A stretch of DNA of 21,501 nt from Segatella salivae DSM 15606 (GTDB lineage Bacteria; Bacteroidota; Bacteroidia; Bacteroidales; Bacteroidaceae). The stretch's first letter is position 1. Each line of letters opens with the position of its first letter. Both the position numbers and the translations under genes were made by a program. Shown one piece after another: positions 15,761 to 21,501 of the stretch. A model generated the notes under the pieces. It saw nothing but the letters and a program-made list of their open reading frames with translations, had not been told where the DNA came from and made no database searches. The stretch lies in the NCBI RefSeq assembly GCF_000185845.1, contig NZ_GL629647.1:288142-309642 (forward strand), in the 5' to 3' direction.

Positions 15761-16669
15761 ATGAAGTTATCGGTTATTATCCCTATATTCAATGGAGAAG
15801 ACACGTTGCAACGTTGTCTTGATTCGGTCGTTTCACAACAGGTTGAAGACTTAGAAATCATCTTGGTAAACGATGGATCTACCGACAAAAGCCTGCAAAT
15901 CTGCGAACAATTTGCCGAGCATCATGAGCAAACAGTCATCATAGAGCAAGATAACCAGGGGCTAAGTGTTGCTCGAAATTCCGGACTTCAAGTTGCAACA
16001 GGTGACTATGTGACTTTCGTTGACAGCGATGATTACCTTGAATCTAATTCATATAAGGCATTAATTTTTAAGCTGAATGAGGATAAAGATATAGACATCC
16101 TTGAATATTCTGTTGATGAACGCATCGGCGGTAAGTATCATACACAACTAAAACTCACAGATAAACTCTATACAAACTGGAAGAGTTATTGGCTTGAAAC
16201 AGAAGCTTATAAACATACTTATGCCTGCAATAAAATCTTTAAGAAAAAGATTTTTAGCTATGAAATGTTTAAGCCTGCGATTCTCTTTGAAGACCTTGAA
16301 CTCATGTCACGTCTGTTAAAACATTGTCATCGCATACTAACAACATCGCTGGGCTGCTATCTTTATGTTTTCAATGCCAATGGATTGGCGGCCAATGCAA
16401 CTGGAGAGCAGTTGGAATCAATGCTTACTACGCACTGCCAAATCATGAAACAATGTTGTAACGAGACTTATTTTAGCCACGTAATTAACATACAATTGGA
16501 TGTTTATAGGCTCACTCGGCATCTTATTTTAACAGATAAATATCCCTATAAGCGCGGACTTAAGTTAACAATATACCACTATTGTGGCCTTAAAACACTT
16601 TGTGTGCTCCATAAGTTGTTTTGGATTCTTAGGAATAAATGTGTATCTTCAAACAATAAATACCAATAG
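15761..16669 (+). CDS. Family 2 glycosyltransferase
   Basis: A 302-residue GT-A fold glycosyltransferase (GT2) that would add a sugar from a nucleotide-sugar donor to a surface glycan. The N-terminal domain has the standard order: LSVIIPIFNGEDTLQRCLDS, then VNDGSTD (37-43), a DNQGLSVARNSGL segment (64-75) that contacts the nucleotide, GDYVTFVDSDDYLE with the metal-binding Asp88-Ser-Asp90, and FKPAILFEDLELMSRL (the ED acid/base region, about 170-185). The C-terminal third is less conserved and has no long membrane anchor, only a basic, moderately hydrophobic tail. Substrate and acceptor cannot be read from the sequence. It stands alone and divergent from the DMP19-smpB-metH operon, not in a recognisable polysaccharide cluster. 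An acceptable alternative start is not apparent. Confidence 0.88.
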   Translation: MKLSVIIPIFNGEDTLQRCLDSVVSQQVEDLEIILVNDGSTDKSLQICEQFAEHHEQTVIIEQDNQGLSVARNSGLQVATGDYVTFVDSDDYLESNSYKALIFKLNEDKDIDILEYSVDERIGGKYHTQLKLTDKLYTNWKSYWLETEAYKHTYACNKIFKKKIFSYEMFKPAILFEDLELMSRLLKHCHRILTTSLGCYLYVFNANGLAANATGEQLESMLTTHCQIMKQCCNETYFSHVINIQLDVYRLTRHLILTDKYPYKRGLKLTIYHYCGLKTLCVLHKLFWILRNKCVSSNNKYQ

Positions 16670-17213
16670 ATTTATGTTTTATTACTACTTAAAATTTATA
16701 CGATTTCTATCTGAAAATAGACTTAAATGCTTACAAAATCTACCCCATTTCTGAATAAACACAGAATTTGTTAATAGTTATCACAATACTTTACAAATGA
16801 GGTTCAACATCTTTCCATATCAAAATAAAAAATACAGTTGAATGGAAATACAGCTCATTTTCTATCATTTTGTATTCTATTGACTATCATAAGTTTACAC
16901 AAGTAAGATTGTTATGTCAAACATTTTCACGTAGAAAAACAGCATGATTTGACGCAAATTAAAGCCTACAATGGTGCATTTCACACCATAAAATAAGTCT
17001 GTTTATCCTGTAATTCGCCATGATTTACTACATAATATGCACAAGAAACATGCGCAAATTGATAAGAATTGGTTTACAACAGGATAAAAACAATGTAATC
17101 AAACCCAAATTAACATCTTACAATTGCTACCTATCACTATCGTAAAGTGTTAAAAAACCAACAATAATCTATACAAAAATGTTATATAATTAGATGCGAT
17201 TCAAACTCGATTG
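16670..17213. other. AT-rich gap of 544 bp without a recognisable gene
   Basis: The gap separates the convergent ends of the glycosyltransferase gene and the 49-residue membrane-protein gene. No ORF with coding character was found. It contains a perfect 10-bp inverted repeat (TTTATCCTGT at 17002-17011 and ACAGGATAAA at 17079-17088, 67 nt apart) and a 6-bp hairpin ATGGTG/CACCAT (16971-16989). No strong intrinsic terminator is seen for either flanking gene. Confidence 0.6.
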
Positions 17214-17363
17214 TTAGTTTGATGACAGATAGAGCCACGCAAGAATAGCAACAAATACAACAGCAATAATAATCTTAAAAAGGCAACTTGTCACCTTTTT
17301 TACAATGAAGATGCCGACCACAATGATCAGCAACATGAAGATATATTCTGCAAAATGATTCAT
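17214..17363 (-). CDS. Small two-helix membrane protein, 49 residues
   Basis: An unannotated small ORF. The protein starts MNHFAEYIFMLLIIVV and has two strongly hydrophobic stretches, about residues 7-21 and 29-46, joined by a short basic loop (KKVTSC), then ends YLSSN. The two helices would form a hairpin in the inner membrane, with the KK loop most likely on the cytoplasmic side. The ATG lies two bases after the stop codon of the pseudouridine synthase gene (TAA TT ATG), which is strong positional evidence that it is translated as the last gene of this operon. The single Cys26 sits in the loop. I do not recognise a family. A chance ORF in AT-rich DNA is the alternative, but clean hydrophobic patterning and the tight spacing speak against it. 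Confidence 0.7.
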   Translation of the reverse strand: MNHFAEYIFMLLIIVVGIFIVKKVTSCLFKIIIAVVFVAILAWLYLSSN

Positions 17364-17365
17364 AA

Positions 17366-18268
17366 TTAATACTTTATAAGCTTACGAAATGAAGTGGGTA
17401 TTGGGGTTTCAAATGTCATAGGGGCATGCGTAATGGGATGATAGAAACACAAAACATAAGCATGCAAGCAGAGACGCCCTATCGGATCATCTCCATTTCC
17501 ATACTTAATATCGCCACAAACAGGATGCCCCATGTCGGCAGAATGTACGCGAATTTGATTCTTCCGCCCTGTTTCAAGTTTGTATTCTACAAGAGAATAA
17601 TCATTGTTTTGACCAAGAACATGGAAATGAGTCACTGCATATTTACCTCCATTATCCACGGGTGAAGAATAGGTTATATAGGCTTTATTGTCTTTCAACC
17701 AATTAGCAATCGTACCTTCTGGTGCCTCTATAACTCCCGATACCACTGCAACATAACGCCTATCATACACAATGTGATGCCAATCTTGTTCAAGTAGCAT
17801 CTCTGTTTGTTTGTCTTTGGCGTAAATCATCAGACCACTTGTGTCACGATCAAGCCGATGTACTACGTGTGCCGTACACTTTTGACGAGACTTTTTGAAA
17901 TAATCGTCGAGGATAGTCTTAACATTTAATGTCGAATGTCCAGCCGCCATAGACAATATTCCGATATTCTTTTCAACAACAACCAAGTATCGGTCTTCAT
18001 AAACTATCTTCACATAGCGACTCTTAAAGATATCGTTGTTACGCTTGGTACGGCTTACTGAGATTTTCATACCAGGCGAAACAGGATAATCAAACTTTGT
18101 AATCACCTTGCTTTCTACCTTTATACCGCGCCCTTGAAGTGTCTGTTTAATCTTTGATTTACTGAGACCCTTCACGTTCTCAAGCAGCCATTCCAACAAT
18201 TTTCCATCACGATTGACGACTAAATGATCGTAATCTCCCGGTTTATTATAATTGTTTTGAGCAATCAT
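17366..18268 (-). CDS. RluA-family rRNA/tRNA pseudouridine synthase
   Basis: A 300-residue pseudouridine synthase of the RluA/RluD family, which isomerises uridine to pseudouridine in 23S rRNA or tRNA. An S4-like RNA-binding domain is at about residues 20-75 (KLLEWLLENVKGLSKSKIKQTLQGRGIKV). The catalytic domain includes IVYEDRYLVVVEKNIGILSM (88-107), the active-site loop HVVHRLDRDTSGLMIYAK with catalytic Asp140, LVEYKLETGRKNQIRVH (about 228-244), and GHPVCGDIKYG and RLCLHAY further on. Length is normal for RluA-type proteins with an S4 domain. The ATG overlaps the glycosidase-like gene by 4 bp and the small membrane-protein gene follows immediately, so the three are coupled. Target uridines cannot be assigned; RluD-like is the best guess because of the S4 domain. 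Confidence 0.9.
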   Translation of the reverse strand: MIAQNNYNKPGDYDHLVVNRDGKLLEWLLENVKGLSKSKIKQTLQGRGIKVESKVITKFDYPVSPGMKISVSRTKRNNDIFKSRYVKIVYEDRYLVVVEKNIGILSMAAGHSTLNVKTILDDYFKKSRQKCTAHVVHRLDRDTSGLMIYAKDKQTEMLLEQDWHHIVYDRRYVAVVSGVIEAPEGTIANWLKDNKAYITYSSPVDNGGKYAVTHFHVLGQNNDYSLVEYKLETGRKNQIRVHSADMGHPVCGDIKYGNGDDPIGRLCLHAYVLCFYHPITHAPMTFETPIPTSFRKLIKY

Positions 18269-19764
18269 AGTTTAACTTTTTTCTTCGCAACTCTACTCTC
18301 ATTACTCATTCGATCAAGCGAAGTGATGGCATAAACATACTTTTTCTTCCCATCCTCATAAGGGAGTTTATAAAAGGTTCTTGGCGTTATAGCTACAATC
18401 TTTGATGCATCTTCAGTGTTGATATGTTCACCTTTATCAAATCGATACACAACATATTTCACCGCAATATCATTCCATTTCTTTCCACGAGGAGCATTCC
18501 AGAAGAGCACATATCCATCATCTGTCCAGATGGGTTTAACGTGTTTAGGCTTCTTTGGCGCTTTATCATCGATGAAAGGCATCTTGGGTTGTAAGGCCGG
18601 ATATTTCCAATAACCATTCCGCATGGCTGTAGCGTAGTTGCCAATGTTATCACAAAAGTTCTTTGCATACCACAAAACAGTTCCATTTACATGGGGAAGT
18701 GTGTTATGAAGTCGGCGTTTTGCATTCAACTGATGGCTGTTGGGATTTTGTAGATCGGCATATTTCACTGTACGTTCAACGTCTTCTCCAATGAAAAGAG
18801 GCCGCTTTCCGGCATACTTATCCCACCAACGTGCAAGCTCTTCATAGTCAGCTGTGGGATGACCTATTTGCCAATAGATTTGTGGAACACAATAGTCTAC
18901 CCAACCATTGTTGACCCATAACAATACATCGGCATAAAGATCATCATAGTTTTGCAAACCCTTCGTATTGCTCCCTATAGGAGAAACACTTTTATTTCGA
19001 TAGATTCCAAATGGTGAAACACCAAATTTTACCCATGGTTTTATTGCATGTATACTATCAGAAAGCTGTTTCATAAAGAGGTTTACGTTATATCTTCGCC
19101 AATCACCTCGGTCTTTTAATCCATTATTATATAACAAATACTCACGATCATCGGCTATTGTTTGACCGGCAGCTGGGTATGGATAGAAGTAGTCGTCAAT
19201 GTGAAAACCATCTACATCATAGCGCCTCACAATGTCAGTCGCTATCTTGCAAATATAGTTTCGATTCTCAGGAAGACCTGGATTGAGGATAAGCTGACCA
19301 TCATATGCAAAGACTGAGCCGGGCTTTTTTATCGCGATATGATTGGATGATAAGTTACTGGTTGTCTTAGTCTTTGCCCTGAATGGGTTAATCCATGCAT
19401 GTAACTCCATTCCTCGCTTGTGACACTCGTCTATCATCCATGCCAATGGATCCCAATATGGCTGAGGTGGAAGTCCCTGTTGCCCTGTAAGAAAACGACT
19501 CCAAGGCTCGTATGGACTGGCATATAAGGCATCACATTCTGGTCTTACTTGGAAAATAACAGCATTAACGCCATCTTTCTGCATCTCATCAAGTTGACTT
19601 CGCAACACTTGTTGCATCCTATCTTTCCCCAATCCAAGGAATTGTCCGTTCACACATTGTATCCATGCACCGCGAAACTCACGCTTTGCTTGAGCCAATA
19701 ACACTTGAGTTCCAACAACAACGGATAAAAAGAGGGCAATAAAAAACTTACGATTCATTTTCAT
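18265..19764 (-). CDS. GHL10/DUF187 glycoside-hydrolase-like secreted protein
   Basis: A 499-residue secreted protein of the GHL10 (DUF187, YngK-like) family, a TIM-barrel family related to glycoside hydrolases. Residues 1-25 are a Sec signal peptide ending AQA. The barrel begins KREFRGAWIQCVNG (28-40) and continues with GVNAVIFQVRPECDALYAS, GMELHAWINPFRA, the acidic strand DGFHIDDYFYPYP, WVKFGVSPFGIYRN and WVDYCVPQIYWQIG, the usual family sequence blocks. After about residue 400 comes a small beta-sandwich-like domain (PKHVKPIWTDDGYVLFWNAP to YVYAITSLDR), like fibronectin type III. The substrate is not known for the family; peptidoglycan or cell-surface glycan has been suggested for relatives. 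First gene of the three-gene operon; the ATG at 19764 is 14 nt below a good -7 box. A second in-frame ATG two codons later is possible. Confidence 0.87.
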   Translation of the reverse strand: MKMNRKFFIALFLSVVVGTQVLLAQAKREFRGAWIQCVNGQFLGLGKDRMQQVLRSQLDEMQKDGVNAVIFQVRPECDALYASPYEPWSRFLTGQQGLPPQPYWDPLAWMIDECHKRGMELHAWINPFRAKTKTTSNLSSNHIAIKKPGSVFAYDGQLILNPGLPENRNYICKIATDIVRRYDVDGFHIDDYFYPYPAAGQTIADDREYLLYNNGLKDRGDWRRYNVNLFMKQLSDSIHAIKPWVKFGVSPFGIYRNKSVSPIGSNTKGLQNYDDLYADVLLWVNNGWVDYCVPQIYWQIGHPTADYEELARWWDKYAGKRPLFIGEDVERTVKYADLQNPNSHQLNAKRRLHNTLPHVNGTVLWYAKNFCDNIGNYATAMRNGYWKYPALQPKMPFIDDKAPKKPKHVKPIWTDDGYVLFWNAPRGKKWNDIAVKYVVYRFDKGEHINTEDASKIVAITPRTFYKLPYEDGKKKYVYAITSLDRMSNESRVAKKKVKL

Positions 19765-19778
19765 TTTGATTTACTTCG

Positions 19779-19786
19779 CAAAATTA
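19779..19786 (-). promoter_or_regulatory. -7 box for the GHL10-rluA operon
   Basis: CAAAATTA on the + strand reads TAATTTTG on the - strand, a perfect TAnnTTTG box 14 bp upstream of the ATG. A -33 TTTG is not seen at the usual 19-21 bp spacing. Confidence 0.55.
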
Positions 19787-19834
19787 CTAAAAAAAGAAAG
19801 AATACTAATCCATTTCTTGAAAAAGATAGATTAA

Positions 19835-19866
19835 TTTGGAGTTTTGTGGTCTTTTTTATAATTTTG
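19835..19866 (+). promoter_or_regulatory. Promoter of the DUF5686 gene
   Basis: TTTG at 19835-19838 and TAATTTTG at 19859-19866 with a 20-bp spacer form a textbook Bacteroidota promoter. The inferred leader to the ATG at 19884 is about 10 nt. It is back to back with the box for the divergent GHL10 operon. Confidence 0.75.
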
Positions 19867-19883
19867 TCACGCATAAAGATGTG

Positions 19884-21501
19884 ATGAAAGCACGGTTTAC
19901 ACATATTTCGAGTTTACTTCTCGTGGTAATTATAGGATTACTGCAATGCTGTTTTCATGCAAAAGCGAATAATATAATGCGACAAGATGATGCTCTTCTG
20001 TCTCGCGTTTTTGCTTATTCGAAGTCGGTTGAAGGTGAGAAGATTGCTCAACAAACATCATATTCTTATACGAAATATTCTCTCTTTGTTCGTAAACGCA
20101 ACTTTTTGTTGCTAGCAGTCCCCACGATGTGGGCTGTAGCACATGGGGAAAAACGACATTATTTGGGTGAAAGTTACGAACGAGTTGTTTATAGCCAAGA
20201 TGGGAAACCAGAGATTCAGCGACTAACAAGTCGTACAACAATTCCTTCAAGTCGCGGAAGTCTTACCACCGTTCTTAAGTATCTGACCCCTGATGTATAT
20301 CAAACAACAATTTTTAAAGATGGTATTCTCTCGCCATTTTATGAAAAAAATCAAAGTTATTACAACTATAAAGTGACACTCTTACCCAATGGGAAGGCGC
20401 AAGTTAAGTTTCAACCACGTGTTAACAACACTCGACTTGTAAGCGGAGAAGCCCTGATTAACTTTAGTGATGGACGCATTATAAGCCTGAAAATGAGTGG
20501 AGAATATGACATGGTAAACTTCACTTTATCCATTGTAATGGGGCAATCCGGGGCTGAATCTTTACTTCCAAATGATGTAGATTTAAGCTGCCAATTCAGA
20601 TTTTTGGGTAATATCACTGATGGAAGGTTCCGTTCTATCTATAATTTGAGAGGCATTTTACCCGATAGCGTGGTTGAAAATGATAGGAACAGCCTTGCAC
20701 TTGTGCGTCCCGTTCCTTTGACAACAGAAGAAAAAATGCTTTATGACAAAGAACAAGAAACTCGGGAACACAGAGATTCTATACGCAAAGAGTATTCTAA
20801 AAAGAAAGAAAACGCGTGGAAAACAGTCTTTTGGGATGTCATCGGGAATAACGTTATAAACCAAATAAAAAGTAACTTTGGCAAGAATAATGAAGGTTAT
20901 TTACGTATAAATCCTATTTTGAATCCACTTTATATGGGTTATGATCATAAACGAGGGTTTACATATAAGTTTGATGTTCGATTGAACTATATGTTTACTT
21001 CGAATACTTTGCTAACAACACGCATTAGGTCTGGCTATTCATTTAAGCAAAAACAGCTCTATTTTTCATTACCTATTATGTATTGGTATGATAGGCGTCA
21101 CAACGGATATATAGAGATAGAAGTGGGTAATGGGAACTGGATAACGAATGGAAATGCAGTTAATTATGCCCGAAATCAAATTGGAGACTCTGTTGTTAAC
21201 AAGTATTTGAGGTCAGACTTCTTTAAGGATAGTTATGTAAGATTACTCAATAACTACGACTTTAATAGTCAGTGGGGCTTTCAAGCTGGTATAATACTAC
21301 ATCATAGGAAGGCTGTTGAAGGAGACGTTTACAGACAAGCTGGTATGCCAACGCAATATACTTCAGTGGCTCCACTACTTGAAATCCAATGGCGTCCGAT
21401 AGGATGGCAAGGCCCATATATCACACTTGATTACGAAAGAGGAATTAAACGATTTCTTAAAGGAAACATAGGCTACGAACGATGGGAGTTAGATGCGCAA
21501 T
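19884..21501 (+). CDS. DUF5686-family outer-membrane protein, 5' part
   Basis: This frame is open from the ATG at 19884 to the right edge (539 codons seen), so the gene is truncated by the window. It starts MKARFTHISSLLLVVIIGLL with a Sec signal peptide ending near HAKA. The body has the DUF5686 pattern of Bacteroidota: RNFLLLAVPTMWAVAHGEKR, SYYNYKVTLL, VKFQPRVNNTRLVSGEALI, then FSDGRIISLKMSGEYDMVNF. After a charged linker (EEKMLYDKEQETREHRDS) it enters aromatic, alternating strands (RINPILNPLYMGYDHKRGFTY, DVRLNYMFTSNTLLTTRIR, YFSLPIMYWYDRR), which look like an outer-membrane barrel. Many relatives carry an N-terminal carboxypeptidase-like regulatory domain; here the protein begins almost directly with the core. 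Function is unknown. A possible alternative start is a GTG just before the ATG. Confidence 0.85.
   Translation, partial: MKARFTHISSLLLVVIIGLLQCCFHAKANNIMRQDDALLSRVFAYSKSVEGEKIAQQTSYSYTKYSLFVRKRNFLLLAVPTMWAVAHGEKRHYLGESYERVVYSQDGKPEIQRLTSRTTIPSSRGSLTTVLKYLTPDVYQTTIFKDGILSPFYEKNQSYYNYKVTLLPNGKAQVKFQPRVNNTRLVSGEALINFSDGRIISLKMSGEYDMVNFTLSIVMGQSGAESLLPNDVDLSCQFRFLGNITDGRFRSIYNLRGILPDSVVENDRNSLALVRPVPLTTEEKMLYDKEQETREHRDSIRKEYSKKKENAWKTVFWDVIGNNVINQIKSNFGKNNEGYLRINPILNPLYMGYDHKRGFTYKFDVRLNYMFTSNTLLTTRIRSGYSFKQKQLYFSLPIMYWYDRRHNGYIEIEVGNGNWITNGNAVNYARNQIGDSVVNKYLRSDFFKDSYVRLLNNYDFNSQWGFQAGIILHHRKAVEGDVYRQAGMPTQYTSVAPLLEIQWRPIGWQGPYITLDYERGIKRFLKGNIGYERWELDAQ

Noticed and set aside
19930..20864. - strand ORFs opposite the right-hand gene
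   Set aside because: The + strand frame from 19884 is open for 539 codons with DUF5686-like protein sequence and a good promoter, so the - strand frames are shadows.

Overview
The window looks like chromosomal DNA from a member of the Bacteroidota, most likely Prevotellaceae. The reasons are AT-rich intergenic DNA, several start sites preceded by the Bacteroidota promoter box TAnnTTTG, starts without a clear Shine-Dalgarno sequence, a surface-type lipoprotein beside btuB (BtuG, a Bacteroidota innovation), a DUF5686 outer-membrane protein, and a MetH without its reactivation domain. The genus is inferred from the overall character of the proteins, not from a search.

Layout. At 1-434 is the 3' end of an FHA-domain gene on the + strand, which converges on a periplasmic serine protease gene of the HtrA/DegP family (597-2075, -), with a two-way hairpin terminator between them. 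From 11330 down to 2331 everything is on the - strand and concerns vitamin B12. A cobalamin riboswitch leads an operon of btuB, btuG, btuF, btuC, a PduO-type adenosyltransferase and a shortened cobQ/cbiP. After a 202-bp gap come a cobD-like aminotransferase and cbiB. Together these would capture corrinoid at the cell surface (BtuG-BtuB), move it through the periplasm (BtuF) and inner membrane (BtuC), adenosylate it, and amidate and attach the aminopropanol arm. No BtuD ATPase gene is present. CobQ has lost its whole glutaminase domain and CobD is short in its PLP domain, so the late assembly steps may be decaying or altered.

Upstream of the riboswitch promoter lies a noncoding array of seven near-identical 41-42-bp tandem repeats with degenerate copies on both sides (about 11387-11800), then a terminator and a second - strand operon: a DMP19-family gene, smpB and metH. 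MetH is the methylcobalamin-dependent consumer of the vitamin imported by the neighbouring operon.

From 15761 is a + strand family 2 glycosyltransferase with an almost leaderless start. A 544-bp AT-rich gap follows. Then comes a - strand operon of a GHL10/DUF187 glycosidase-like protein, an RluA-family pseudouridine synthase, and a 49-residue, two-helix membrane protein that starts two bases after the synthase stop codon. Finally, a + strand DUF5686 outer-membrane protein starts at 19884 and runs off the right edge. No tRNA, rRNA, insertion sequence, CRISPR array or phage gene was seen.
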